Part shown: piece after piece, positions 1 through 8,328 of the stretch | Layout of the letters: every line of letters begins with the position of its first letter | How positions within the stretch are numbered: position 1 is the first letter of the stretch | Assembly (NCBI RefSeq): GCF_000170755.1 | Contig: NZ_ABCK01000011.1 | Location: forward strand, 123,039 to 187,038 | Source: Lentisphaera araneosa HTCC2155 | GTDB lineage: Bacteria; Verrucomicrobiota; Lentisphaeria; Lentisphaerales; Lentisphaeraceae | Reading direction: 5' to 3' | DNA length: 64,000 bases | Notes under the pieces: generated by a model | Seen by the model: the letters and a program-made list of their open reading frames with translations, nothing else | The model's database searches: none | What the model was told of the DNA's origin: nothing | Program-made: the position numbers and the translations under genes

Positions 1-427
1 TCATGTGCGAAGAAAAGAGAGGCTTACCAGTTTCAGCAAAATGCTTTTCAGATGCGTCGAGGAGACCGTCGATCCAAGGAAGAAGTTTCTTTGCTGCGTG
101 GTCAGTGTGAAGAATAACAGGTACGCCGTAAGCTTCTGCTACTTCGTGAACGTGCTTAGCACCAGCAACAGTACCGATAACTTGAGCTTGTTGACCTTCG
201 AGTTTAAGACCTTTACCAGCGTAGAAAGTACCGCCACCGTTAGAGAACTGAATGATTACAGGGGAACCAACTTTTGCAGCTGCTTCGAGTACACCATTTA
301 CAGACTCAGTACCAACGCAGTTTACTGCAGGAAGAGCTGCTTTTTGCTCTTTACATACTTCGAAAATTTTATTTAAGTCGTCACCAGTAGCAACACCAGG
401 TTTTACGAAATCAAAGACTTTAGCCAT
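1..427 (-). CDS. fbaA: Class II fructose-bisphosphate aldolase, N-terminal part (runs off the window)
   Basis: Glycolytic and gluconeogenic aldolase that interconverts fructose 1,6-bisphosphate with DHAP and glyceraldehyde 3-phosphate, zinc dependent, cytosolic. Reading the minus strand from the ATG at 425-427 gives 142 residues beginning MAKVFDFVKPGVATGDD that closely match the E. coli FbaA type. Visible are the strings PAVNCVGTES, IQFSNGG and VILHTDHAAKKLLPWIDGLL; the latter holds the catalytic Asp and the first zinc-ligand His. The frame is open to the window edge, so the C-terminal part lies outside. The gene is alone here; about 150 bases separate it from the next gene upstream, and a palindrome lies in that gap. 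Confidence 0.96.
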   Translation of the reverse strand, partial: MAKVFDFVKPGVATGDDLNKIFEVCKEQKAALPAVNCVGTESVNGVLEAAAKVGSPVIIQFSNGGGTFYAGKGLKLEGQQAQVIGTVAGAKHVHEVAEAYGVPVILHTDHAAKKLLPWIDGLLDASEKHFAETGKPLFSSHM

Positions 428-527
428 TTTTTGTTTACCTTATTTGTTTATTATGTATTTCTTGAGAATGTTAAAAATCCCCGTAAACTATCAACTAATC
501 AAGAATTGACAAGCTTGATGATCCACC

Positions 528-544
528 AAGTGTGTCACACACTT
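528..544. promoter_or_regulatory. Perfect palindrome upstream of the aldolase gene
   Basis: AAGTGTGT-C-ACACACTT is an 8-bp perfect inverted repeat around a single central base, about 100 bases ahead of the aldolase start and just after the end of the Sel1-repeat gene (both minus strand). No T-run follows on either strand, so it looks more like an operator than a terminator. Which protein would bind is unknown. Confidence 0.4.
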
Positions 545-575
545 AAACTTATGTTTATGGGATTAAAAGGGATCT

Positions 576-1904
576 CTATTTTTTCATAAAGTTTTTCTGA
601 TAAAGCACAAAAGCTTCTCGATTGCCCATCTCTGCAGATTTCTTCAACATGAGTTCCGCTTGGTCACGATTCACTTTCATAAACTTCCCATCGAGGTAAA
701 TACGTCCGAGTTCATAAAGTGCACCTGAGTGGTTTTGCACCGCAGCTTTCTGATAATTAATAATTGCTTTACTAATATCTTGTTTGACATCTTCGCCGAC
801 CTCGTACATGTACCCCAATACGTAAAGTGCTTGGGCGTAGCCTTGTTCAGCTGATCTCTGGTAATAATCGAGACCACGCTCAACATTGACTTTGGTACCG
901 ATACCTCTTAAATGGCAAACACCTGCATTATACAAGCCACTTGGATTACCCAATCGAGCCGCTTTCTCATACCAAGAATAAGCTATCTCTAAATCAGAAG
1001 ACACACCTGAACCCACTGAATAACAATTCCCAAGTGCTACTTGTGCTGGCGGATAATTTTTATTGGCAGCGCGCAGGAACCAGTTCACGGCGATTTCGTT
1101 ATCCTTACGCACGCCAATACCATTTTGATAGCAATACGCAACACGCGCTTCTGATACAGGATTGCCATTATCTGCTGACAACATCAACCATTTCAAAGCT
1201 TCTTTAGGATCATAAACTGATGGATATTCGCGATTATTAGAAAATTCAGCCATCTTCAACTGAGCTTCTGCATTGCCTTTTTGAGCGCTTTCACGGTAGA
1301 GGTTGATAGCATCTAGTACGCGCTTTGGTCCGCCTAAACCTCTTTCATAGTATTCAGCTAGACGGCTGATCGCACGGTAATCTTTAATTAATGAGGCCTC
1401 TTGAAAGTAACGAATAGCTTTTTCGTATTCTTCTCGTCTGTCTAGAAGTAAGGCCGCATTAATATTTGCTTGTGATAAACCAAAGTCCGCAGCCTTCGTA
1501 TAATATTTCAACGCTTCGTCTTCACTTTTTTCAACGCCGTCACCCCTTATATAAAGGTTGGCCAAGTTATACATACATTGACGATGATTCTTATCTGCAC
1601 CACGACGCCACCACTGAGCCGCCATAGATGTATCTTTCTCAAGGCCTAAGCGACCGTAAAAGTAATTATTACCCAACTCAAGAATAGCGGATTTACTCCC
1701 TGCTTGAGCTGCATTTTCTAACTTTTCCAAACGCTGTTTCTGAACTTTTTCACGTTCATCTTTTTTCAACTCTTCATCGAGAATTGGGTCAGCAGCTTTG
1801 CCACCATCAATTGGATTGAGATCCAAATCCCTTTGAGTTTGCGCATAAACTGCTAAATTACTTAAAAAGAGAATCATCAATACGATTCTTAAACTTGTAA
1901 ACAT
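576..1904 (-). CDS. Exported Sel1-repeat (TPR-like) protein
   Basis: 442 residues. The N-terminus is a signal peptide (hydrophobic stretch ending near VYAQTQ, about residue 22), so the protein is exported, probably periplasmic. From about residue 50 to the end run roughly ten Sel1-like repeats of about 36 residues with the recurring pattern A..LG..Y..G.GV..D...A..WY.KAA..G. Such solenoids serve as protein-interaction scaffolds; the partner cannot be told from the sequence. The gene is monocistronic, between the aldolase gene and divergent larB. Confidence 0.85.
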   Translation of the reverse strand: MFTSLRIVLMILFLSNLAVYAQTQRDLDLNPIDGGKAADPILDEELKKDEREKVQKQRLEKLENAAQAGSKSAILELGNNYFYGRLGLEKDTSMAAQWWRRGADKNHRQCMYNLANLYIRGDGVEKSEDEALKYYTKAADFGLSQANINAALLLDRREEYEKAIRYFQEASLIKDYRAISRLAEYYERGLGGPKRVLDAINLYRESAQKGNAEAQLKMAEFSNNREYPSVYDPKEALKWLMLSADNGNPVSEARVAYCYQNGIGVRKDNEIAVNWFLRAANKNYPPAQVALGNCYSVGSGVSSDLEIAYSWYEKAARLGNPSGLYNAGVCHLRGIGTKVNVERGLDYYQRSAEQGYAQALYVLGYMYEVGEDVKQDISKAIINYQKAAVQNHSGALYELGRIYLDGKFMKVNRDQAELMLKKSAEMGNREAFVLYQKNFMKK

Positions 1905-2010
1905 TTAGGACCTCTTAATTTCATAGATTTAGTCATTTTAACTTCGCATATAATACTCTAGGAATTACTTTTTGCGATAAAATAAAATTCTAAACCATAG
2001 GTTAAAACGC

Positions 2011-2769
2011 ATGAATCAGAAAAAGTCACTCGAAAGCTTACTGAATCAGCTCAAAGACAAAGGGATTAGCGAAGATAAGATCCTTCTCGAGCTAGAACGC
2101 TCCTTTATCAATGCTGATCCCGCCACCTTCATCGATCATCACCGAGAAGAAAGATGTGGCTACCAAGAGGTCATCTATGGCCTTCACAAAAGCGGCCAAA
2201 GAATTCTTTATGCAGCACAAGAAATCCTCAAAATCAAGCCCTCTGTCCTCATTAGTCGTGTTGACTCAGAGAAATCAAAACTGCTACTGAAGCATTACCC
2301 CGATGCCTTTTACTGCCCTATTTCCCAAGTGACTTTCATTGGAGAATTTGAGCAAAAATTCAACTCTAAACTTCTCATCATCAGTGCTGGAACAAGCGAT
2401 GAATCAGTCGTTAAGGAAGCTCATTACTGCGCCAAAGCTTTTGGTCTCAATACCAATCTTATACAAGACTTAGGCGTCGCCGGCCTACACCGTCTCCTAA
2501 CTTACAGAGAAGAAATCTCCCAAGCTGACTGCATCATTATTGCCGCCGGAATGGAAGGTGCACTGCCCAGTGTCATAGGCGGACTTACCACTGCACCAAT
2601 TATTGCCATCCCCACAAGCGTTGGCTATGGCGCTAATATGGAAGGAGTCACAACCATGATGGCTATGCTGAGCTCCTGTGCTTCAGGCCTCAGCGTCGTC
2701 AATATTGACAATGGATTTGGCGCGGCCTACGCTGCATTGCGAATGATCAAAACCTTTGAGAGTAAATGA
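2011..2769 (+). CDS. larB: Nickel-pincer cofactor biosynthesis protein LarB
   Basis: 252 residues, family length. LarB carboxylates the pyridinium ring of nicotinic acid adenine dinucleotide and releases AMP, the first step toward the nickel-pincer nucleotide cofactor of LarA-type racemases. The C-terminal half is PurE-like: LLIISAGTSDE, IIAAGMEGALPSVIGGL and SVGYGANMEGVT are characteristic, and the Cys in MLSSCASGLSVVN (about residue 223) corresponds to the reactive cysteine of the family. The stop overlaps the folC start by four bases (ATGA), so the two genes are translationally coupled. No larC, larE or larA is in the window. Confidence 0.9.
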   Translation: MNQKKSLESLLNQLKDKGISEDKILLELERSFINADPATFIDHHREERCGYQEVIYGLHKSGQRILYAAQEILKIKPSVLISRVDSEKSKLLLKHYPDAFYCPISQVTFIGEFEQKFNSKLLIISAGTSDESVVKEAHYCAKAFGLNTNLIQDLGVAGLHRLLTYREEISQADCIIIAAGMEGALPSVIGGLTTAPIIAIPTSVGYGANMEGVTTMMAMLSSCASGLSVVNIDNGFGAAYAALRMIKTFESK

Positions 2770-4037
2770 GTACAAAAATAACATTTTCTGACGCCGAAAA
2801 ATACCTCGACTCACTTCTCGTCTTTGGTATTAAACTAGGCTTAGAAAATATGATCCAACTTAACCAACTTCTAGGGGATCCAGCCTCTTCACTTAAGTTC
2901 GTTCATGTCGCGGGAACCAATGGCAAAGGCTCCACTTGTGCGATGATCGCAACGGCCTGTAAATATGCTGGCTTAAAAACGGGCTTCTATTCTTCCCCAT
3001 TTCTCGTCAACTTTCTAGAACGATGGAGAATTAATGGCTCACCGATCAATGAGTCAATTTACCTCGATGCCATGCAAAAAATTATTGCCATTGAAGACGA
3101 ACTCGTGGAACGCACTGGAGTAAAACCGACTTACTTTGAAGTCCTCACTGCCGCCGCACTGCTTATTTTTAAAGAAGAAAAGTGTGAAGTTGTCATTTGG
3201 GAGACAGGTATGGGCGGTAGACTCGACGCCACCAATATTGCCAACCCTCTACTGACAATCATTACTAACATCGCCATGGATCACGGATCTTACTTAGGAG
3301 ACACTCTAGAAGAAGTCGCCAAAGAAAAAGCCGGCATTATCAAAGATCAAGTCCCTTTGATTTGCGGAGAACGCAAACCTGAACTCAGAAAACTTTTTGC
3401 AGAAAGCGCAAATAACTCAACTCAATATTTCATTGATAGTGACTTCACCAGCGCACAAGTGGATGACGACATCTTGTATCAAGGAAAACAGGAAATCAAT
3501 TACAAGCTTCGCCTTCTCGGAGAACATCAAGTCTCCAACTCATCTCTCGCAATCAAAGCTCTCGAAGTCTTAGAAGATCAAGGTTTACTTGAATCCGCTC
3601 AAATTGCCGCTCGCGGGCTACAATACGCTCACTGGCCAGGCCGCATCCAAAAGCTCCCCAACGACATCTACGTTGATGGCGCTCATAATCCAGCTGCCAT
3701 GGAGAAACTCAGCTCGTGTTTTCCAAATAAAAAATTCACTGTCATTTGTGGCATGATGGAAGATAAAGAAATTATACCTACTCTTGAAAAACTCGTACCA
3801 ATCTGCACCAAGTTCATTGCGGTCCCAATAAAAATCCCGCGCGCTATCAAAGCCCAAGACTTAGCGATAAGCGCAAATACAGTTTTATCTTGCTCATGTG
3901 AGTCATCTTCAAGTTGGGAGGAAACCCTAAAGCAAATATCTGGCCCCGTATTAATCACAGGATCACTTTATTTGTCTGGTGAAGTTCTTAGTAAGCTCGC
4001 GCCTGACAGCGCTCTAAAGTGCGATATACTTGAGTAA
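2766..4037 (+). CDS. folC: Bifunctional folylpolyglutamate/dihydrofolate synthase
   Basis: 423 residues. A Mur-ligase-type ATP-dependent amide ligase that adds glutamate to dihydropteroate and tetrahydrofolates in the cytosol. The P-loop is HVAGTNGKGST at about residues 46-56; the family string TGMGGRLDATN and the AKEKAGIIK segment follow, then VDGAHNPAA in the C-terminal domain. The start is fixed by the four-base overlap with larB. Its 3' end overlaps the convergent kinase gene (4014-4037), so the two converging transcripts are complementary at their ends and no terminator is visible between them. Confidence 0.94.
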   Translation: MSTKITFSDAEKYLDSLLVFGIKLGLENMIQLNQLLGDPASSLKFVHVAGTNGKGSTCAMIATACKYAGLKTGFYSSPFLVNFLERWRINGSPINESIYLDAMQKIIAIEDELVERTGVKPTYFEVLTAAALLIFKEEKCEVVIWETGMGGRLDATNIANPLLTIITNIAMDHGSYLGDTLEEVAKEKAGIIKDQVPLICGERKPELRKLFAESANNSTQYFIDSDFTSAQVDDDILYQGKQEINYKLRLLGEHQVSNSSLAIKALEVLEDQGLLESAQIAARGLQYAHWPGRIQKLPNDIYVDGAHNPAAMEKLSSCFPNKKFTVICGMMEDKEIIPTLEKLVPICTKFIAVPIKIPRAIKAQDLAISANTVLSCSCESSSSWEETLKQISGPVLITGSLYLSGEVLSKLAPDSALKCDILE

Positions 4038-5081
4038 AAATAATAAAAGAATTAATAAGGCCACAATAATAACGATATAAAGCTTATTGACTGGCTCTTT
4101 TTTAGGTTTGTCAGAAGCAGCTTTAGCGTGTTGCTCCATTAAGCGCTCGATCTCTTCTTTTTTTGTCCCTGCTAAATCAAAGCAGGTATCAAAATGAATA
4201 GGCTTAACTGAATCGTGAAAACGGTGTCGCAAATCAATAAGCTCCTGATGAACATTTTCCATTGTCTGATAACGCTCTTCAGGTTTATAAGCCATGCATT
4301 TCTTCACTAATTGACAAAAGCCTGCGCTCAAATCTGAATTAAGACCACCAGGATCGGGCCCACCCTTTTCATAATTTTCGTTGATAATGGCTTGAACCCC
4401 TTCATCTTCAAAGGGTTTCTTACCTGTCACCATGAAATATAAACTGGCGCCCAAAGAAAAAATATCCGCTCGAGCATCTGCATGAGCTGCGTCCAAAGCT
4501 TGCTCCGGAGACATGAAGTGCGGTGTTCCCAAGCCCGTTTTTGTCATTGTGAGCCCAGGTGAAGTATTCTCAATATCTTGTAATTTCGCTAAGCCCAAGT
4601 CACCTACCTTATAAAGGCCATCTACTGAAACCATAATATTATCTGGCTTAAGGTCTCTATGAATAATACTGTGATGATGAGCGACACTCATACCTCGAGC
4701 AACTGACTCACCAATATCAATGGCTTCTCGTTCAGAATAATTCCCATTTTTTTTCATCTCAAGCAATATACTCGAGCTCATTTTTTCCATAACGTAATAG
4801 GGGTGATCATCTTGGTCGTTGCCACACTCCATAACTCGAACTAGGTTAATATGCTCAATTGAGGCCGCCAAACGCGCCTCTTGGATAAAACGCTTCGCAG
4901 ATGCAGGTTTTTCATTGACATCGCGAAAAAAAACTTTAATAGCGACAGGAATATTAAGTACTTTATGCCTGGCTGAATAGACTCGACCCATTCCTCCAAC
5001 CCCTAAAGGCCCTTCTATCTTGTATGGCCCTACAAATTCAGGGATTTCTTCTGTATGAGATCGGGAGTTACTTTCGTCCAT
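4014..5081 (-). CDS. Membrane-anchored Hanks-type Ser/Thr protein kinase
   Basis: 355 residues. Kinase domain about residues 18-290: glycine loop GVGGMG (27-32), VAIK with Lys49, HRDLKPDN with catalytic Asp143 and Asn148, then DLG in place of DFG (161-163) and SPE in place of APE. All catalytic residues are present, so an active kinase is expected. A basic linker leads to one C-terminal transmembrane helix (about 332-353, IVIIVALLILLLFLL), which puts the catalytic domain in the cytoplasm; there is no periplasmic sensor domain. It is divergent from the zinc-ribbon gene at 5188, sharing a 106-bp AT-rich promoter region. Confidence 0.92.
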   Translation of the reverse strand: MDESNSRSHTEEIPEFVGPYKIEGPLGVGGMGRVYSARHKVLNIPVAIKVFFRDVNEKPASAKRFIQEARLAASIEHINLVRVMECGNDQDDHPYYVMEKMSSSILLEMKKNGNYSEREAIDIGESVARGMSVAHHHSIIHRDLKPDNIMVSVDGLYKVGDLGLAKLQDIENTSPGLTMTKTGLGTPHFMSPEQALDAAHADARADIFSLGASLYFMVTGKKPFEDEGVQAIINENYEKGGPDPGGLNSDLSAGFCQLVKKCMAYKPEERYQTMENVHQELIDLRHRFHDSVKPIHFDTCFDLAGTKKEEIERLMEQHAKAASDKPKKEPVNKLYIVIIVALLILLLFLLKYIAL

Positions 5082-5187
5082 ATATTTATGCTTACTTTAT
5101 TAAAATCTATTACTTTAAATCTATTTAATAGTGTATATTTTAACAGGGTGTAAGACAACTTCAATACTAACATAAAGGATTTAACAA

Positions 5188-5502
5188 ATGTCTGATAACT
5201 TTCTCTCCAAACAAGGCTACAGCAACGAGGATGCCTACATCCAGAAAAAAGAAGCAGAACGTCGCTCTGAAAGAGATCAACAAAGAGCTGCTCAACAACA
5301 TGAACATGAAAAAGAAATTCACTGGATGCGTTGCCCAAAATGTGGCAGCCAAATGGAAGAACAAGAAATGGAAACAGTCAAAATTGACATCTGCAACTCA
5401 TGTGGTGGAATGTACTTCGACAAAGGTGAATTCGAAATTGCGGCCAAGTCACTCGAATCCCATGACATGTTTGATAAAATTGCTGGTTTCCTCAAATTCT
5501 AA
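5188..5502 (+). CDS. TFIIB-type zinc-ribbon protein
   Basis: 104 residues. The N-terminal half is a highly charged Glu/Lys/Arg/Gln helix, probably coiled coil (about residues 10-45). It is followed by a zinc ribbon RCPKCGSQME ... ICNSCGGMYFDKGEFE (four Cys, about 50-85), the signature of the small zf-TFIIB family. The function of these bacterial proteins is unknown. An AAAGGA ribosome site lies 8 bases ahead of the ATG. The next gene starts on the base after its stop, so the two form an operon. Confidence 0.8.
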   Translation: MSDNFLSKQGYSNEDAYIQKKEAERRSERDQQRAAQQHEHEKEIHWMRCPKCGSQMEEQEMETVKIDICNSCGGMYFDKGEFEIAAKSLESHDMFDKIAGFLKF

Positions 5503-6147
5503 ATGAGACACTCTGTCCGCGCATTCACTGATCGACTTGTCTCCAAAGAGCAAATAGAGAAAGCCATTGACTATGCGCGGCATGCAGCATCTTCAAAAAA
5601 CATGCAACCTTGGCGAATCGCCATTTGCCAAGGATCTATACTACAAACTCTCTCAAAAGAACTCATCGAGGCAGTTTATTCCGGGCAAAAACCTGCTGCC
5701 GAATTAGGTGAAAGCAAAGAAAACCCCATCCCTGACCTCTATATGGATCGCGCTCGTCAATGTGGTTACTCCCTATTCCAACACAAAGGAATTGAACGCC
5801 ACGACAAGGTCGCTCGCATGGAACACTGGTGCGAAAACTACCGTTTTTTTGGTGCCTCAACAGTGATCTTTTTTTACTACGACCTCTCACTCCCCCAGCA
5901 CTGTTTGATTGACATGGGCATTTTCCTAGAGCGACTCATGCATAGCTTAGAACAACAAGGCCTCGCATCTTGTCCCCAAGCTTCGCTCTCTTCTTTCCCT
6001 GACATTGTCAACAAACACATTAAAATGCCACAAGAACTCAGTCCTCTTTTTGGACTTTCTTTAGGATATGAAGACAAAGACGCACACGTCAACCAATTCT
6101 GCACGGAAAAATTAGCTCCTAAGGAAATCACCAATTGGTTTAGTTAA
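5503..6147 (+). CDS. Nitroreductase family protein
   Basis: 214 residues. Opens with RHSVRAFTDRLVSKEQIEKA, the phosphate-contacting N-terminus of FMN-dependent nitroreductases, and continues with SSKNMQPWRI (FMN contact) and, near the C-terminus, a GLSLGYED segment matching the family's LGYP motif. The protein is probably a homodimeric flavin reductase; its substrate is unknown. The ATG directly abuts the preceding stop codon (TAAATG), so translation is coupled to the zinc-ribbon gene. Confidence 0.85.
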   Translation: MRHSVRAFTDRLVSKEQIEKAIDYARHAASSKNMQPWRIAICQGSILQTLSKELIEAVYSGQKPAAELGESKENPIPDLYMDRARQCGYSLFQHKGIERHDKVARMEHWCENYRFFGASTVIFFYYDLSLPQHCLIDMGIFLERLMHSLEQQGLASCPQASLSSFPDIVNKHIKMPQELSPLFGLSLGYEDKDAHVNQFCTEKLAPKEITNWFS

Positions 6148-6207
6148 GCTTGTAGATTTTGTATCCAAGGGCATTATCCTCCCTAAATACTAACAAAAAA
6201 ATTTACA

Positions 6208-6699
6208 ATGAGATTCCCGCAACTTTTTATTAAAGTCCTTTGCATCTCTATGATGCTGCTCTACCTACTCAACATGAGTGGGGCAAGGAGTTCCATCGTT
6301 TCATCTTTAATAATCCCTTTCCTCCCTTACAAATGTAGTGGCCACGGCTGCGCCTGCGACCTAGCAGGACAGGAACTTCCTGGCTGCGCCTGCTTTGGCA
6401 TTGATGATACCGATGCAACAAGCGACTCAAGCTCCTGTGGCCCCAGCGAAGAAGAATCTTGTTGCTCAAGTAAAAAAGAAAAGCCCGACTCCGACTCCGA
6501 ACAAGAAAAAAATAATTTGGACAAAGTAGGCTGTGGAGGAGCGACAAATGGCCTCTACGAAATACTTGACCGTCATCTAAATTTTGACATTAGAATTCAC
6601 ACTTTCTATAAAGAGATCGCTTACCATAAAAGCCCCGCAAAATTACTAGCAAAATCAAAACCCAACCTAATACGTTTAGGCAAGGTCCCCATAGCGTAA
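6208..6699 (+). CDS. Cys-rich exported or membrane-anchored protein of unknown function
   Basis: 163 residues, family not recognised. A hydrophobic N-terminus (about residues 7-25) reads as a signal peptide or anchor. The middle is rich in Cys, Ser and acidic residues: CSGHGCACD, GCACFG, SSSCGPSEEESCCSS, then a Lys/Glu/Asp-rich stretch. About ten Cys lie between residues 43 and 90, which suggests metal binding or disulphides. No convincing Shine-Dalgarno sequence is visible. It lies 145 bases upstream of an outer-membrane protein gene whose N-terminus also carries CSC and many His and Met residues, so a shared role in metal handling is possible but only inferred. Confidence 0.6.
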   Translation: MRFPQLFIKVLCISMMLLYLLNMSGARSSIVSSLIIPFLPYKCSGHGCACDLAGQELPGCACFGIDDTDATSDSSSCGPSEEESCCSSKKEKPDSDSEQEKNNLDKVGCGGATNGLYEILDRHLNFDIRIHTFYKEIAYHKSPAKLLAKSKPNLIRLGKVPIA

Positions 6700-6708
6700 G
6701 ATACAAGA

Positions 6709-6730
6709 GGAGTTTTTCATCAAAAACTCC
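6709..6730 (+). other. Stem-loop between the Cys-rich gene and the outer-membrane gene
   Basis: GGAGTTTTT (6709-6717), loop CATC, AAAAACTCC (6722-6730): a perfect 9-bp hairpin right after the Cys-rich gene stop. No T-run follows. It may be an attenuator, RNA-stability element or weak terminator within the putative two-gene unit. Confidence 0.45.
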
Positions 6731-6844
6731 ATAAAAGACCTGTCGCCCGAAATAATTAATCGCGACAATTACCTTCAAATATATTCAAGAGCTTTCCAAG
6801 GAATTTGGTGAGCTTGTATCTATACGTATAAAAAAAGATTTATA

Positions 6845-7885
6845 ATGAAAAAAACATTAGCTACACTTACGCTTGGCTCATTGAGCCTCTTCGCACAAAA
6901 CACAGAACACTCTACACACGATACATCATGCTCCTGCAATGACTCACACAGCATTGCTCACTTTGCACCAGCAGGTATCATGGGCGCTCATGTCCACAAA
7001 GAAGGTGAATGGATGGTCGGCACTCGCTCAATGTTCATGGAAATGGACGGCTTACGGGACGGCACTAATCGAGTCTCTAATAGTAAAGCACACAAGGACT
7101 ACATGGTCCTCCCAAGAGACATGAAAATGCAAATGCATATGCTCGACGTCATGTATGGCCTCAATGACGACTGGACTTTAACTCTCATGGTTCCATGGGT
7201 TCGCTACAGCATGAATCTCAATCGCCGTATGACTATGATGGGAACAACTACAGACACTAAATTCAAGACTCGCAATGAAGGTTTGGGTGATATTAAAGTT
7301 GGAAGTATCTACAGAGCTTATGACGACGGCAATGAGCAAGTCCTCTTAGGATTAACACTCAACCTTCCTACTGCTAACTTTGACGAAGAGTCTAATACGC
7401 CCATGCGCGATGACATGCGTTTAGGCTATCCCATGCAGATTGGTTCAGGTACTTGGGATTTCACCCCCTCTATTGTATATAATCAATTTCACAAAAATTG
7501 GTCTTGGGGAACAAAACTGGAAGCTACTATCCATACAGATAAAAATAGTGAAGGTTACCGTCGAGGCGATAAACTAACTTACAACATCTGGGCTTCACAT
7601 GCCTTAAACCCCGTCTTTGCCCTCAATTCACGTATTGAATTCAATGCATGGGAAGACTACCACGGGACAGATGACAAACTCGAACCCATGGGTGGAATGA
7701 ATCCAGTGGCCGATGCAGATTTACGCGGCGGCAAAAACTCATCACTATTCGGTGGCTTTACTTGGAAAACTTGCGCCAAAAGTAAAGTTCAGTTTGAAGC
7801 TGGAATGCCTTTCTATCAAGAAATTGATGGCCCCAACCTCGAAACAGACTATACAGTGAATATTAATTTCCTTTATAGTTTCTAA
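6845..7885 (+). CDS. Outer-membrane beta-barrel protein (phenol-degradation MetA / transporter-like)
   Basis: 346 residues. A signal peptide ends near SLFAQNT. The mature start carries HSTHDTSCSCNDSHS and a segment rich in Met and His (MKMQMHMLDVMYG), then alternating amphipathic strands to a C-terminal Phe (NINFLYSF), the usual end of an outer-membrane barrel. The pattern YGLNDDWTLTLMVPWVRY followed by GLGDIKVGSIYRAY resembles the family annotated as MetA-pathway phenol degradation transporters, several of which lie in copper or cobalt resistance loci. The Met and His richness fits metal contact, but the substrate is unproven. Confidence 0.72.
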   Translation: MKKTLATLTLGSLSLFAQNTEHSTHDTSCSCNDSHSIAHFAPAGIMGAHVHKEGEWMVGTRSMFMEMDGLRDGTNRVSNSKAHKDYMVLPRDMKMQMHMLDVMYGLNDDWTLTLMVPWVRYSMNLNRRMTMMGTTTDTKFKTRNEGLGDIKVGSIYRAYDDGNEQVLLGLTLNLPTANFDEESNTPMRDDMRLGYPMQIGSGTWDFTPSIVYNQFHKNWSWGTKLEATIHTDKNSEGYRRGDKLTYNIWASHALNPVFALNSRIEFNAWEDYHGTDDKLEPMGGMNPVADADLRGGKNSSLFGGFTWKTCAKSKVQFEAGMPFYQEIDGPNLETDYTVNINFLYSF

Positions 7886-7893
7886 CTCAACAC

Positions 7894-7930
7894 GCACTTT
7901 CACTCAGTTAAACCTAGCGAGTGAAAGTGC
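7894..7930 (+). terminator. Strong stem-loop after the outer-membrane gene
   Basis: GCACTTTCACTC (7894-7905) pairs perfectly with GAGTGAAAGTGC (7919-7930), a 12-bp stem with a 13-base loop, 9 bases after the stop at 7885. No T-run follows, so it is a terminator without a canonical tail or a 3' stabilising hairpin. Confidence 0.5.
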
Positions 7931-8044
7931 ACAAAACTATCGTAATAAATAGGATGTAAAAGAACCTTAGAAGGCCTCAATTTTTCCATTTTTTTCTATA
8001 TTAAAATTGAGTCATTCTTTTTTTCATTTTTTATTAAGAATCAA

Positions 8045-8073
8045 CTTGCAGAAAACAAGTACAGAATTACTTT
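8045..8073 (+). promoter_or_regulatory. Putative promoter of tRNA-Pro
   Basis: CTTGCA (8045-8050), 17-base spacer, TTACTT (8068-8073). The surrounding AACTTGCAGAAAA is nearly the same as AACTGGCAGAAAA at the tRNA-Thr promoters, suggesting a shared stable-RNA promoter element. The -10 match is poor. Confidence 0.35.
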
Positions 8074-8083
8074 GGCGTCGTTT

Positions 8084-8157
8084 CGGAGCGTAGCGCAGTC
8101 TGGTAGCGCGCTTGGTTTGGGTCCAAGAAGTCGCGAGTTCGAATCCCGCCGCTCCGA
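8084..8157 (+). tRNA. tRNA-Pro (anticodon TGG), copy 1
   Basis: Complete cloverleaf: acceptor CGGAGCG pairs with CGCTCCG, discriminator A at 8157. The D-arm is GCGCAGTCTGGTAGCGC, the anticodon stem-loop CTTGG-TTTGGGT-CCAAG gives anticodon TGG, and the T-arm contains GTTCGAATC. CCA is not encoded. It is identical to the second copy at 8224. Confidence 0.97.
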
Positions 8158-8223
8158 CATTTTTATTTCTTTAACACGAAATAAGCTTTATGTTTAGTTT
8201 TCCAGGAACTAAATTTTTTACAT

Positions 8224-8297
8224 CGGAGCGTAGCGCAGTCTGGTAGCGCGCTTGGTTTGGGTCCAAGAAGTCGCGAGTTCGAATCCCGCCGCTCCGA
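8224..8297 (+). tRNA. tRNA-Pro (anticodon TGG), copy 2
   Basis: Identical over 74 bases to the copy at 8084-8157; the 66-base spacer between them is unrelated to the upstream flank, so only the gene and little else was duplicated or converted. The pseudo-receiver gene begins 31 bases downstream. Confidence 0.97.
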
Positions 8298-8328
8298 CTC
8301 TTTTAGTTTTAACTTTAAACGAAATTAT

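Noticed and set aside
5..509. Open frames on the plus strand
   Set aside because: They are antisense to the aldolase gene, which has clear homology on the minus strand.
8257..8328. Upstream in-frame ATG that would extend the receiver protein
   Set aside because: It lies inside tRNA-Pro; the ATG at 8329 starts directly before the receiver fold.
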